A stretch of 64,000 nucleotides of DNA from Clarireedia homoeocarpa. Taxonomy: Eukaryota; Ascomycota; Leotiomycetes; Helotiales; Rutstroemiaceae. The position numbers were made by a program, and so were the translations under genes. A model generated the notes under the pieces. That model made no database searches. It had not been told where the DNA came from and saw only the letters and a list, made by a program, of their open reading frames with translations. Below, one piece after another: positions 11,667 through 23,735 of the stretch; position 1 is the stretch's first letter, and every line of letters begins with the position of its first letter. The stretch lies in assembly GCA_001465935.1 (NCBI GenBank), contig LNKV01000028.1, positions 372,001-436,000 on the forward strand. The letters are read 5' to 3'.

Positions 11667-13307
11667 ATGATGACCCTATCGCCGACTGAAGAATGCCCCT
11701 TGCTTGCTCCTCAGCTCGAATCTGAGCTGAATAACCACGACCGAAACGGTAAAACTTCAGATACTCGTGACACTGCATCCAATTGTTTATCATCACTGCA
11801 GATTTCGCTCATCCTCTTCGGTCCATTTTTGTCTGCTTTCGTCGCCGCAATTGATTCTTCCATGATTGCAACTCTTTCCTCCCCTATTGCCTCATCTTTC
11901 GGCGCTCTCTCCAATCTCTCATGGCTTGCCTCAGCATACTTCATTGCCAACGCAGCGATTCAACCACTCTCTGGTAAGCTCACTGACATCTATGGTCGGA
12001 GAAGTGGACTTATTCTCGCCAATATTGTATTTGCTCTTGGGAATGCCATGTGCGGATTTGCGAATTCCGAATGGGTTATGATTGCGGGGAGAATTGTAGC
12101 TGGCCTGGGTGGGGGTGGAGTAATGGCTGTTGCAACTTTTATGTTGTCGGACATTGTACCATTGAGAAATCGAGGCATTTGGCAGGGGATTGGAAATACG
12201 ACCCAAGGCATTGGCTCAGGCATCGGAGCTGTCTTGGGAGGATGGATCAATGACAAGCTTGACTGGAGAGCAGCATTCTTTATTCAAATTCCTATCTCAG
12301 TTGCTGCAATTGTTTGGGTCTGGCTCACGGTGCGCATACCAATTGTGGGAGATGATAAGGGCAAGTCGCGGCTCCGAAGGATTGATTTCTTAGGCGCAAT
12401 TAGTCTATTTACAACTTTAGTGATGCTCTTGCTTGGAATGAGTTCAGGGGGTAAAACTGCTGCATGGAATGACCCGCTGGTTCTGATTTGTTTGCCATTG
12501 TCATTCATCTCCGTCATTATATTCGTGTTCGTCGAGCTCAAACATGCGGAGGAGCCGATTATTCCTCTCACACTACTCTGGGATCGATCTGTCGCTAGCG
12601 GCTGCCTTACAAACTTCTTATCCTCTGGGTCACGATTTGCGATGCTATTCTATCTACCGATATTTCTAGAGGTCCAGGGCTACAATTCAACACAAGTTGG
12701 CCTCCGGCTAATTCCCGCCTCAATTGGGGGAGCAATTGCGTCCTTGGCATCAGGAATCTTTGTGAAGAAGACAGGCCGGTTCTACAACCTTGGGATCGCT
12801 GCTCAGCTCATCTTCCTTGTCGGGTCAATCTTCACTTGTACATTCACTCTTGAGACGCCCGCATGGCCACCATTTGTCTGGTACACGGTTATAAATGTCG
12901 GTTATGGTATGATGCTCACCGCCACGATTCTTGCTCTTCTCTCTTCCGTCGAGTTCAAAGATCTAGCCGTAATCACATCTGCCTTGTTTGCTTTTCGAAG
13001 TACTGGTACCGTGCTTGGAATTTCGCTAGCTGGACTTACGTTCCAGCATGTGTTGAGAAAGCTGCTATGGGACAAGCTGGGAGATATTGAAAATGCGGAG
13101 GAAATGATCGAGGGATTCATTAATAACTTCAAGGCGATCGACGGGGTTCAGAGAATCCTACAGGATCAAGTCTTGCAGGCCTATATGGGCGCATTAAGAG
13201 CTGTATTCTTGTTGCTGATGGGGATGGGGGCACTTGCGTTGGTCACCACTTGTTTTATCAAGGACCGGGAATTATCTACCAAAAAGCCTGCATCGGATGA
13301 AAATTAA
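11667..13307 (+). CDS. MFS transporter, 14-TM DHA2/Vba-like
   Basis: This single-exon gene encodes 546 residues of a major-facilitator protein of the proton-antiporter or vacuolar basic amino acid type. The start chosen is the double ATG (MMTLSPTEE), which gives the usual short acidic cytosolic tail before TM1. TM1 ends in a D65-containing AIDSSMI motif. The loop 2-3 signature is GKLTDIYGRR (103-112), the conserved TM4 Arg is R142, and a Gly-rich motif C-like segment lies at about 181-193, followed by DWRAAFFIQIP. Repeated hydrophobic segments follow to about residue 525. Length and motif pattern fit 14 TM segments. The substrate cannot be told from sequence; drugs, toxins or basic amino acids are all possible. 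An in-frame extension back to 11148 exists but has no family features. Confidence 0.92.
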   Translation: MMTLSPTEECPLLAPQLESELNNHDRNGKTSDTRDTASNCLSSLQISLILFGPFLSAFVAAIDSSMIATLSSPIASSFGALSNLSWLASAYFIANAAIQPLSGKLTDIYGRRSGLILANIVFALGNAMCGFANSEWVMIAGRIVAGLGGGGVMAVATFMLSDIVPLRNRGIWQGIGNTTQGIGSGIGAVLGGWINDKLDWRAAFFIQIPISVAAIVWVWLTVRIPIVGDDKGKSRLRRIDFLGAISLFTTLVMLLLGMSSGGKTAAWNDPLVLICLPLSFISVIIFVFVELKHAEEPIIPLTLLWDRSVASGCLTNFLSSGSRFAMLFYLPIFLEVQGYNSTQVGLRLIPASIGGAIASLASGIFVKKTGRFYNLGIAAQLIFLVGSIFTCTFTLETPAWPPFVWYTVINVGYGMMLTATILALLSSVEFKDLAVITSALFAFRSTGTVLGISLAGLTFQHVLRKLLWDKLGDIENAEEMIEGFINNFKAIDGVQRILQDQVLQAYMGALRAVFLLLMGMGALALVTTCFIKDRELSTKKPASDEN

Positions 13308-14800
13308 GGCTGTGGAAATTCTGCTGCATTGCATAAATGTATAGCAAAGTATCACAAGTGTACAGTGATTGTATCCCGCGAGTAGTCGCAAATCATTTAT
13401 TTCTTTTCTCCGATGCTACGTTTACACGTGTCTCACCAAGTGTCCCAGTCGACGAACACTTTTTGGTAGGGACCAGTCGTTGGTAGGGACCTGTCGTGTC
13501 TTACCTGTACAAAGGACAGAGCTAAGCGAGGAAGCGACGGCGTTTATGAGTGTGAATGCGAAGGAGTGTCGCAAAAGTAAAATAGCTGACGATGGAACGG
13601 AATTTGTGAAGGTAGATCAATCGGCTGCCGGAAGAGCAGGTTATGGTATGACTCAACGAGAAGGATTTGGGAAGGGCTTCAGTGTCGCTTCAGCTTACAT
13701 AGAAGAGAATAGGTTTTCTCAAAGCGACTGGTTCCATGTCTCATTTTTGCTCTTACAGAGACGAACGTCGACGGTGGTGGCATGCTCATTCCAGCTTTAT
13801 CTCCCCGCTTTTCGATATCCATTTCTTCCCTTCCACCTCTTCTCACCTCAACAGCTACTCTTCATCTAAACTGACTCTTTTTGGGCTTTTGCCAATAGTA
13901 CTGGATGTGTATAAAGACTGTATAAATCAATTGCAGAAGAGTGGTATCATTAGTTAAGTATTTTCTAGGTCATATTCTTAACTTTAGCTATGCTTCATAA
14001 ATTGAATTTGTCTCCTCAACCTACTGGTACGAATTGGATTTAAGAAGTTCAGGAGTCATGAGATCTATATTACAAACAACTTGTGAAATTTGTTGCTCCA
14101 ACATGAGTACTTGAGAGATAACCAAGCATAGAGGGAGTTCAAACCCAGACATTAATATACTCACGCCTTTCTCCAACCACAACACACACGACCATCAATC
14201 TTCGACCCAAAACAAAACCTCCAACGCCTGTGTTTCCTACGCCGTTTTTTTTTCATTCACGATACCAAGCGGTATGTATATATGGATAAACCGCGGTTGA
14301 ACTAATCACTTCTATCAAGCCCACCAAACAGGGTACAGCTTCCGTAATCGGCTTGACAAGCGCCCCACTGATAGCTCTGACGGCGTGATATTAGTCGACT
14401 ATTCCGATAGCGTTACTACACACGATGCAGCTAGGGGAAACTGGAGAACACTGGGTCCGGGTTTGGGCGCGGGGAATGAACTTTTGCTTTTCTTTTTTCT
14501 TTCTTACCTCCGCTTTTGCTTATACCGCATATTGATATCATTGGATTGTTAGAGCGGGTAAGGTTAGCCACAGCCGGTAAGGGTCTCGCCTGCTAGGCTT
14601 TATAAGCCCTTGGATCCCGCGGTCTAAATTCTTTTTACTTTAGAGAAAACTTATAAAGCGTGCAGCTCTTGGAGCTAGAGATTGGGTTGCGAGTCAGTAA
14701 TACTTATGGGTTTTGGATATACAGGCTTCTGGTGTTTCCTTGGAGAGAACTGTCAAGTGATAGTCCCTCCACTTTCTTGAGTCCCAGTATTCTCACAGTC
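13308..14800. other. Intergenic stretch, no supported gene
   Basis: An open frame at 13369-13869 has no recognisable features. The end of the stretch (about 14560-14660) includes a TTTATAAG-like element and is probably the promoter of the following transporter gene. Confidence 0.6.
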
Positions 14801-16300
14801 ATGGAAAATAGGCAGAAAAAACAGATGGTGGTCGCGCAACCCTTCACGCACGAAGCACCGCTCGCCGCCAGCCAGGACATCGAGAAGAACGTGCAATTAG
14901 ACACGTCGAATAGCAGCCCTCCCAAAGGGAAAGAAGAAAACTCTTCCTCATTGCCTTCACGAGATGTTGAAGTAACATACCCGGAAGGCGGTACCCGCGC
15001 GTGGCTTGTTGTCTTCGGCGCCTGGTGCGGGATGTTCGCTAGTTTTGGAATTTCCAACGCACTCGGATCCTTTCAGGCTTACATATCCGCGAACCAGCTA
15101 TCAACCTATTCCGAGTCGCAGATTGGATGGATCTTTTCCTTGTACCTTTTCTTCCTGATGTTTGGCGGGATTTACGTTGGTCCGATATTCGATGTGTACG
15201 GACCGCGTTGGCTGCTGCTTGTTGGGAGTACGATGATTATTGTTATGATCTTTGTGATTGGAGTCTGTGATAGTATGTTGCGTGAAGTCTGGTTGTGGGA
15301 GATATAATTGCTGACGAATTATAATTAGAGTACTGGCAGTGGATTATAGTGTTTAGTATTATAGGGGGAATTGCAAGTTCGCTTACATTCACTCCTTCAA
15401 TTGCTGCTGTGGGCCACTGGTTCAATACAAAGCGGGGAAATGCGACGGGTATTGCAGCCACGGGCGGCGCATTTGGTGGAGTCATCTTTCCTCTCCTGCT
15501 CCAAAATCTGATTCCCAAGATTGGCGTAATTAGCCCCCCTAGCTTCTTTCCCTCCTACTTTACCGAACTGACCTGACAACCCCTAGTTCGCCTGGGCCAC
15601 TCGTGTAATGGGCTTCATCCTCCTGACCATCGCCATCCTTGCCAATCTGCTCGTACGCTCCCGCCTCCCTCCCCCCACCACTCCTCAATCACCCCACCCC
15701 GATCTCCGCATCCTCATGCAACCCGCCTTCGCCCTCACTGTCCTCGGCGTCTACCTCCTCGAATGGGCCTTCTTCCAACCCATCACCTACATCACCTCCT
15801 ACGCGCTCTACGAAGGTTTCCCAAACGCCTTCTCGTACCAAGTCCTCCCGATCCTCAGCGCCGCCTCTGTCTTTGGACGTTTCCTCCCCGGCCTGCTCTC
15901 CGACCGCATAGGACGCTTCAACACGCTTCTCCTCGCGCTCTTCCTTACGCTCTTCGCGTGTTTTGTCATCTGGCTCCCCTTCGGTAACACGTACCCGGGC
16001 CTCATCGTCTTCGCAGTAGTTGTGGGGTTTGGAAGCGGGAGTAATATTAGCTTGACTCCTGTGTGTGTCTCGCAGTTGTGCGAGACGAAGGATTATGGGA
16101 GGTACTATGCGACATGCTATTCGGTGGTGAGTTTTGGGTGTCTGACTGGTGTGCCGATTGCGGGGGCGTTGATCCAGACATGCGGGGGCGCATATTGGGG
16201 GCTGATCATTTTTACAGGGTGCTGCTACGCTGCGAGTACAGTGGCGATGACGGCTGCGAGGGGTTACGGTGGTGGGTGGGGACTGAAAGTAGTCTTCTAG
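14801..16300 (+). CDS. MFS transporter, monocarboxylate (SLC16)-like
   Basis: Three exons (14801-15272, 15329-15525, 15587-16300) join in frame to encode 460 residues, the normal size of fungal MCT-like carriers. A polar N-terminal tail of about 60 residues ends in the family motif PEGGTRAWLVVFGAW, which opens TM1. The segments FQAYISANQL, SQIGWIFSLYLFF and FDVYGPRWLLL follow in the order seen in fungal Mch/SLC16-type proteins. The second half holds FLPGLLSDRIGRFN, the motif A-like loop between TM8 and TM9. The substrate is unknown; riboflavin, monocarboxylates and other small acids are all carried by relatives. Exon 3 is markedly GC-rich with C/G-ending codons compared with exon 2. Confidence 0.9.
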
Positions 16301-17699
16301 ATGATGGTAATGTTTGATTGTATGTATTGGCAGAGCTGACTGGCTTCTGTGGCACACTTGCCATGGAGTTTCATGATGGGCTGGCTGATCTAAGTTCGTA
16401 AATAGTGTTTTTTGTATAGAATCAGTAAGATTACATGCGGCCATATCGTACTGTTGATTATTTGTAGAAGATTGAAAAAGTGCCATGCGTCATGAGAACT
16501 CTTCAAGGAATAAAGATCACATCCATCTTGGTCCTGGTGGCTGTAAATTAAACAGCGTATCAAGGGGAGCCCTCCTCGAGCGGGCAATTTATATAATTCA
16601 AGCCGCGGATCAAGAGAAGTCCCCGCACCAGCTCTCGGTCTACGTGGTTAAACCACTGAAGAGCGACAAAAAAGACTGCCATATGAACCCGCATACTAAC
16701 TTACAGACGAGCATCCAGCAGAACTCGGCGATAGAGCCAAATTGTCTTCATCGTTGGAAGAGTCAAGAACAATGAGACATCATCACAATACCTTGTCCCA
16801 TTCCATGAAACTTGACGTCCAACACGCTGATAGTGTCCCAACAAATCCACAGTGATTCATTGCCTAGCTTATGATTGAAATTCCCTATATACTAAGTTTC
16901 TCCGAGTTCGTCTGCATAGACATCAAACGGTCATTGATAGCACACTCCATTTCTAGTCGAGTGAGTTCAAGGATCAGATTTATAAAACGACTCCTGTCCT
17001 TCTTCAAATAAAGGGGTATGTACTTGAGAATATACTGCCTATTCGAATCTCATCGTGTAGCGTCTTTCTCACACATCGCCACCGAACCAATTCCAACCGC
17101 CTAGTTCGATTGAACGTGATAGTCATAGGATTTTTGATAACTGAGACTGTATCCACCGGTGATTTGGAAAGCAGTAAAGCAGTCATCACATGAAACCTCA
17201 GTGCAATGCATCTGCCAACCGTATATTAACATGTATTCTTTTCTGCAAACACGAGACTTTTGCAGAAGATCGGAATCCGTCCAACTCATTGACATTGAAT
17301 GTCCATGGTTTCTGTGCTGTGGTTCCACGAGGCTTACGTTCCTGTATTCGCACTAACGCAGCGGAAAACTTGACAATGCGGGAAGCAGACAGGTCTAGGA
17401 CGGGTGTTTGGCGAGAATTGGAATATTATGGAATATATGACAGCAGACCGAACACGCAAGCGGCATGGCCCTGGGTTCAGCAGGAATTCTTGGGGATTGC
17501 CTCATCTCATACACAATGTAGCTTTAATAAATAAGCCGCTACATAGTATAGTAACCATGTCATGAGAAGAGGCAAGGAGGTCCAATATCATCACGAACTT
17601 AATCAGCTCCCTGCTTTGAATATCTGGTGCTTAAGAATTGTTTTCCACCCACCGCGGATATTTTAGTTATGGTTTTTGAAAATCAATGAGCCGACTGTG
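16301..17699. other. Intergenic stretch, no supported gene
   Basis: No open frame here has gene-like features. It separates the transporter gene from the transposon-relic region. Confidence 0.6.
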
Positions 17700-18180
17700 T
17701 AAACTAATATGATTTATCTAACCTTCTTTGGGTCCTACTCTAGTCTAATCGACCCTTTTTATAGGCCGGTTTAAAGTAAAGCTTCCTTCTAGGCTTCCTC
17801 TTATATTTGCTGTGCTTAGCTAATACCTTCCGAGTAAGATCTAAGCCGATTTTGTAGGAGGATTTGGAAGGATTTGACAGCGATAAAAGACTCTTTTTTG
17901 GATATCGCACAGTATGCCAAACAAAGGCTCGTTCGTCTCGATTAGATAGTTTCTTCGATATACTAGGGCTAGGGAGGCTAGTAAATATATCTTCACTACG
18001 TAATTTGCGTCGATTGATTATTGATCGTACAGTAGAAGGGGATAACCCTTCTTAGCTGGCAATCCAAGACTGCGTTTTCCCAGCCCGGTAGAGCGCCCAA
18101 ACATCTTGATACTTGCCTGGAGATGTCTCCCTTCTATCTGTTCGAGGTTTATAAGTTATAAATAATTGTTGTACGAAGAG
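17700..18180 (-). pseudogene. N-terminal fragment of a second Tc1/mariner-like transposase
   Basis: Read on the minus strand, one frame runs through this region with a helix-turn-helix pattern (SPSTVRSIINRRKL), the linker KKLSNRDERA and the basic stretch KRKPRRKLYF-KPAYKKGRL that precedes the catalytic domain in Tc1-like transposases. A TAA at 18052-18054 interrupts it, at a place where relatives have an ordinary residue after IAS, and more stops appear past the basic stretch. No DDE catalytic part was found downstream, so this is a fragment. It is different in sequence from the element at 9689. Confidence 0.8.
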
Positions 18181-18236
18181 AAACTGGAATTCCAATGTAG
18201 AAGATAGATATTTAAGTAAAATAAGCGAACACTTCC

Positions 18237-19690
18237 TCAAGGCGACTGTACAATCAGTGATTGTGACAGTGTTGACATTTGGTTGATTCGTGGGTATGCC
18301 CCAAAAACGAGAAGAGTTGGCACGAGGCCACTCGGGCCAGCAGTGTCGTTCACAGCTTTTACAGCTATTTGTAGTACGATCTCCCTCGAGATGTTTTCAT
18401 CTTTTGTTTCATCTCGAATGATCTCGCACGCGCGCTTGAGAGGCTGGTGGTATCTTTCAACCTTGCCTACGCTGTTATGTGCTTCTACTGGCATTTCTTT
18501 TACCTTACTTGCTATCGTTCGTGCATTTTGTCTGAACTCTTGTGACGCGAACGTTGTACCTGCATCGTGGACGATGTAATCCGGTGGTCCCAGATGTGTC
18601 AATCCAGTATATACGGAGAGTGTCCCACGTCGTACAAGCGCTTATGTCTTTCAGAAATCTTGCTGCGTTGAATACTGTAGCTTTGTCCATAACGTGCAAG
18701 ACAGGTGATTTGTCCAGATACATAATATCCACGATAATTGAGTAGTTAAACTCAATATCTTCCTTGATCGTGAACCTGAATCGTCCAGGAGATATCGAAT
18801 TCAGTTGGCAATATCGGCAGAATTTGTTTAGATGTTCGATCGTACGGTAGTCAACGTCGTCGTATCCAGCTTTCTCTAGTAATTGTGTGAGCTTTCGTAC
18901 TGATGGTGTGGGAAGACCCGGTACGTGGCCACGAACGTCACCCTTTTGGGACGTTTGGCTATTGTACTTATGGTCTTCCATAATAAGAACGGATGCTTAA
19001 ACCGATGGATATCCAAATCGCCGTTGTAATTGCTTGAGCTCAACTTCAGTTAGATGAGCTTGAGCGATTGCTTCTACCCGTTGCAGGGTGTCCCCATTTA
19101 CGTACGATGAGTAGCGCTGAATCGTATATAGCGATTTTCTGGTACCTTGTTTCTTGTTGGTTGTAAGCTTGGGGTTGGAGTCGCTGACTCTCTCTGGTTC
19201 TGAGTTAGTACCGAAGGTGTTGTTGCTGAGGGTATTTGAGGGAGTGAGTTGATAACCCCTTGTACGAACCGTGAGTTGATCGGGCCAGTTGTACAGAGGT
19301 GATCCTCTATATTTTCTTGTGTCCACTCAGGGTATTCTGTCTCTGCTAGGAGGTCTGCAAAGACTTTTGTATACGAGCGTTCGCTAGGCTTATGAACCCA
19401 AACTCCGTGTAAGGTTAAGTGCGTATGAAGGCTTCTGAGCAGCTCTGTACTAGCTACTTAAAGAGCTCTTCAGTCTAGCCTTCGAAATCCTTGTAGATTG
19501 CGTCCCAAAGCAAGTAGTCCCTTTCGTGGACTGCACTACTCCGTACGATCTAAGTAGTAATCCGAGTAGCTGCTCTCTTCTCGGTTTGGTGTTCAGGGTT
19601 AGTTGGATCAAGGGTCTTTCCAACTAGCTCCTGGTCAACGTGCTCGTACTGAGCAAATTCTTCGAAGTTAAATAATGTACGGGAGGTAAA
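18237..19690 (-). mobile_element. Decayed Ty1/copia-type retrotransposon (gag to integrase)
   Basis: On the minus strand the order is gag-like, linker, then integrase. Near 19690-19380 a gag-like frame contains EFAQYEHVDQEL and AVHERDYLLWDAIYKDFEG, broken by several TAG/TAA stops. From 19060 the pre-integrase zinc-binding region follows (RRFGYPSV, then H and CRYCQ). The integrase core has IVDIMYLD for the first Asp, IVHDAGTTFASQEF for the second and EAHNSVGKVERYH for the Glu region. One frameshift near 18600 separates two integrase blocks. No reverse transcriptase, RNase H or LTRs are seen, so the copy is truncated. It abuts the Tc1 fragment at about 18200, which suggests nesting. It cannot be functional. 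Confidence 0.86.
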
Positions 19691-22223
19691 AAGAGTAAGT
19701 AAGAATGATAATAGTGTCCTTGCTGTTCTGTGGTTTTTTCAATCACTGATCATTGTTGGTACGTCCTGGGTAAGTGGGCGTAAATCACGATGATATCACG
19801 GGTTACCCGAACGCCGACGATTAGCTAGTCTATCTCTGTGCTTATCTTACGCCAAACATGCTTATGCATACCCGCGGGGTTTGTCATAGTGCTGCTCAGA
19901 AGTAAGCGGAGAAGTTGAAATATCAAAATGTCACGCGGATAACCTAGCGTAGCAACACACGCAAGATCAGCAAAGCATCTATAACACCATCGTCCTCCTT
20001 TCGTATTCCGCCCTCGATATGAACAGAACAATCAAAAAAATTAGAAGATAAATCGACTACATTCTAGTTGGATGAGGAAACTTGGGCCTAAATTCCAAAG
20101 GATGGGATGGATGATGGATGATGGAACCGCGCGGCAGCTGCTGCGGCCGCTATGAAAACAAGCTTCTTTGATCTCCGATAAGAATCCTCACATAATCCTT
20201 GGAGAAAGCTTGCAGTAGCTGCACTATCGCCAAGACTGTGTATGTACGTAGAGCGGAAGAAGATTTAGGTTGCGCTGAAAATAAGCAAGAAAGAAGAAAA
20301 AGACACCGAGCAAGAAAAGAGAACCTGATAGTATGGAACTCAGCTCAAGAAGAATACGAACATAATCGAACTGCTCGAGTCTTGTATAGTAACACTGCGG
20401 CATGTGCGCGAAGATCTATCCAGAGGGTCTAGATCCCCATTCTGCGACGTCCCCAATCTGAGATGGGGTTTTTGGCAGAAAGCTAGATGGGGAAATAGAG
20501 ATATTGACTGATAGGAAGCGACACGATGCGACCCAGTTAGTGTTTACCTCGTTCAGCTCGTGAATTTAAGGATTTGCAAGCGGTTAAATTTCCCCGGGAC
20601 TTTCAATTCTTCCAGAGATATGCCAAGGCAGATAGGGCGTCCTGCGTGGAGTAACGGGGATAAAAATTGAAGTTTTAAGCTGAGCTTGTCGCCGACAGAT
20701 GGTACCGTGAAGCCATAGTGAACCTTAGCCGAGCGACTACGAAAGGAATACAAACCAAGTTAGGATCCTATGGTCAGTAGGTCAGATCACAACCAAGTAG
20801 ACGAATTCGGTCTCATCATTGAGTTTGGGAGCAGGGCTGAAGTTGGTGGAGCTAAGAACATGTCTCACAACTCTTGCGAAACGAACGAGATCTGTTTCCG
20901 AAATGTCGATCCTAGTGCGAGCATTGTGGATAGTTCTCTCTTGTGGGACAATCAGGGCAGCTGAAAAGATGTTCCACTGGAGCTTGTCTAACCCGATAAG
21001 GGATACTTGCATCGAATAGGTAATTGAGTGATCAACAGTCAAATGAGGTCAGCGATATGGCATGCGTTCATCACGGCCGGCCATGTCGATATAGAAAAGG
21101 GGCAGCTTTGGAATACTTTCGTTTCTTTTTTCCACTGGGGAGGAGAGGAGTCGAAGGTTGCAGATCTTCACGGTCATTGCTTATGGGTGAAACATGCCAA
21201 GGAACCAAAAGGATCCGGGCTAAACCATACGTAGTAAGGTTTCAGGGACGACTCAATGCTTCCGATGAGGATAGCCTTTCAAAGCGTTTGTTGCTTCGCG
21301 GCGCGGCTTGCACCAGTATTTTTCATTTTTCATCGAAATATCACCGAGTCGAGGGATAGTTACACCTCGTGTTATACGAAGGTTGGATGAAGATGAAAGA
21401 TCAAGGCGGCGAGCATGTTCAACATCCGTCTAACATGTGATTGGGGTAAGGTACAGACAGTCCTGTAACCTTAGAGTACAGTGGCTCAGGGATTTCCATC
21501 CAACTATCTGAGCGATGCTGTCATGGTCCCGCAAATTATTTTCCCCAAGTTACTGCAAGCTAATAAATCAACGGTCGCTCTTGTGGTCTAAGGCTAACCA
21601 TCTATCTTTTGATTGACGTTTGAAGGTTGCTACTTCCCACTCACCACTCACCACTTGCCACTTCCCATTTCCCACTTCCCACTTCCCACCCAGTCAATTC
21701 ACCAATCATCGATTCAATTGAGACTTCTTTTAATCCCTTGACCTACTTCGTCTACCTTTCCCTCTCCAGTCTCGATCTCTGTAACCGCTACGAATACCCT
21801 GTCGCTCCTTTTCTGTCCAAAATACTGTAAAGATACCCAGTCAGACTCCTTCCTGTGTGGCGCCACATCTCCTATCCGGCAACTTTCTTCCCCTGCAGCA
21901 ATCCGTAGCCCGACCTCACGACCGATTGAGGATATCAGATTCTCACCAGCAGCTCCTGCATATGGATTCAGCCATTTATCTACCATAATATCACCTCACC
22001 AGGCACACAGCAACTTTCCATCCCGGTAGATCTCCGAAAGAATACCATCCTCCACACAACCAACGTTTTATCGATCCCTTTAACAGGGCCGTCCGTACCC
22101 TACGAAGCAATATCTCCTCGACAGATAATCTCTCCTCTCCCGCCAGCATTACGAACTCCTCTTGACCTCACGACCTATTCGTCAAACCTCCCTAGTGATG
22201 TTCATCTGCAGTCAACATTCGAA
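19691..22223. other. Intergenic stretch, no supported gene
   Basis: I see nothing coding here. At 21627-21690 a run of short CCACTTCCCA-like units makes a pyrimidine-rich tract on the plus strand. It lies in what is probably the promoter or 5' leader of the acyltransferase gene. Confidence 0.55.
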
Positions 22224-23735
22224 ATGATGTTGAGATCGGTCAAAGGCTGGATGGCTGGCCTGATAGCGAGCTGGAGTCATGAACAAAACTACGAATTAAT
22301 ACATGCAAGGAGCTCTACTCCATCTTCCCCCAATTTGGCAGTACATAAAGACGAAGAAAAATTATCTCGAATAAAACCTTCATTTACAAAATTTCTCTTC
22401 TTTTTGATTCCTTCGCCAATACAAAGGCGTTTGCAACCCGCTCATTTTAAACCACAACGATTACACCCTACTTCTTACCTTGATGGTCTGCGTGGGGTGG
22501 CTTCTCTCATTGTATTTCTTTGTCACTATACCGAAGGAAATGTATCTTTCTTCACCAGTTCATACGGCCTACCAGAAAATGATCCCGTCCCCTCTTCATT
22601 CATGCAGCTACCATTCATTCGAGTCGTCTACAGTGGTCGACCTATGGTTCATATTTTTTTCGTTATATCCGGGTTTGTCCTTTCCTTGAAGCCATTGAAG
22701 CTGGCTCGGGCTCGCAATCATGCTGCTCTCCAAACAACCTTATCCTCTTCCGTCTTCCGTCGCGGAATGCGGCTCTTCCTCCCCACTAGCGCTTCGACAT
22801 TCATGGTTATGATACTAGTTTACACAGGCTGGATAGGAGGCAAACCGCTAGAAAGCTTCACACTACAATTCAAAGATTGGCTACATGCAGTCTGGCAGAT
22901 ATGTTACTCTTGGGACTGGGATAAGTTGCAATGGCCACCGTACGATGTCCATGTCTGGACCATTCCAATCGAAATGGCTCAGTCAATGCTTCTATTTGTC
23001 ACAATTACTGGTTTAAGTCGATGCAAAGTCTGGGCTAGACTTCTCATGCTTTTATCGCTGATGCTTTACTGCTTGAAGTGCGGTCGCTGGGCCGGATTCG
23101 AGTTTCTTGGCGGTGCCTTTGTGGCAGAGGTTGGGCTTATTCAAACAGCACGAGCTGAGCGAGATGCAAACAAGGAGATGCCCATCGACGAGGACGCCCC
23201 GAAGTCGTGGAAGAAAAAGGCTATTTATGCATTCTGGATGGCTAATTTTGTTTTTGCCTTGTTCATTGCTGGATGGCCTAACAGAGGTGTCCTCGACACA
23301 CCGGGGCTTCGTCGGATCGCACCTTACACAATGGAGCCATACTGGTCCCATCGAAGTGAAGATGAGCAAGCATTCTCTTGGTTCGGATTGGGCGCTATGC
23401 AGATAGTTTTCGCTTGCCAGCAACTCCCATTACTGCAGAGATTCTTCACCTCTAGCCCAGCGCAATATCTTGCCAACATCTCATATGCATTGTATCTTAT
23501 GCATGGACCAATTCTCGATATATGTGCCCATCGGTGGATGCCCATCGTTTGGTGGGCATTAGGAAGTACAGAAACGACTACCATGTGGACTCGCACATTT
23601 GCCTGGTTTGGGGGTGCTATCGGCTTGGGGATACCTGTGTTTTGGGCTGCAGATATTTTTTGGAGGACAGTAGATATACCTTCGGTGGAGTTTGCTAAAT
23701 GGCTGGAGAATAAGTGCATTGTCAAAGAAGATTAG
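22224..23735 (+). CDS. Acyltransferase-3 family integral membrane protein
   Basis: This intron-free gene encodes 503 residues of the acyltransferase-3 (OatA/NolX-like) family, which moves acyl groups from a donor onto sugars, lipids or small molecules at a membrane. After an 80-residue N-terminal tail the family opening YLDGLRGVASLIVF occurs, with the likely catalytic His at 101 in LCHYTEG. ISGFVLSLKPLKL and the arginine-bearing RRGMRLFLPT follow, then WTIPIEM. Near the C-terminus the usual NISYALYLMHGPI is present. I count about 10-11 hydrophobic segments, the norm for the family. The acceptor cannot be told from sequence. A second ATG directly follows the first; either could start the protein. 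Confidence 0.92.
   Translation: MMLRSVKGWMAGLIASWSHEQNYELIHARSSTPSSPNLAVHKDEEKLSRIKPSFTKFLFFLIPSPIQRRLQPAHFKPQRLHPTSYLDGLRGVASLIVFLCHYTEGNVSFFTSSYGLPENDPVPSSFMQLPFIRVVYSGRPMVHIFFVISGFVLSLKPLKLARARNHAALQTTLSSSVFRRGMRLFLPTSASTFMVMILVYTGWIGGKPLESFTLQFKDWLHAVWQICYSWDWDKLQWPPYDVHVWTIPIEMAQSMLLFVTITGLSRCKVWARLLMLLSLMLYCLKCGRWAGFEFLGGAFVAEVGLIQTARAERDANKEMPIDEDAPKSWKKKAIYAFWMANFVFALFIAGWPNRGVLDTPGLRRIAPYTMEPYWSHRSEDEQAFSWFGLGAMQIVFACQQLPLLQRFFTSSPAQYLANISYALYLMHGPILDICAHRWMPIVWWALGSTETTTMWTRTFAWFGGAIGLGIPVFWAADIFWRTVDIPSVEFAKWLENKCIVKED

Noticed and set aside
13369..13869. 166-codon plus-strand open frame after the MFS gene
   Set aside because: No domain or splice structure; it ends in compositionally biased codons.
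15689..16486. 265-codon minus-strand open frame
   Set aside because: It is the antisense shadow of the GC-rich third exon of the SLC16-like gene.
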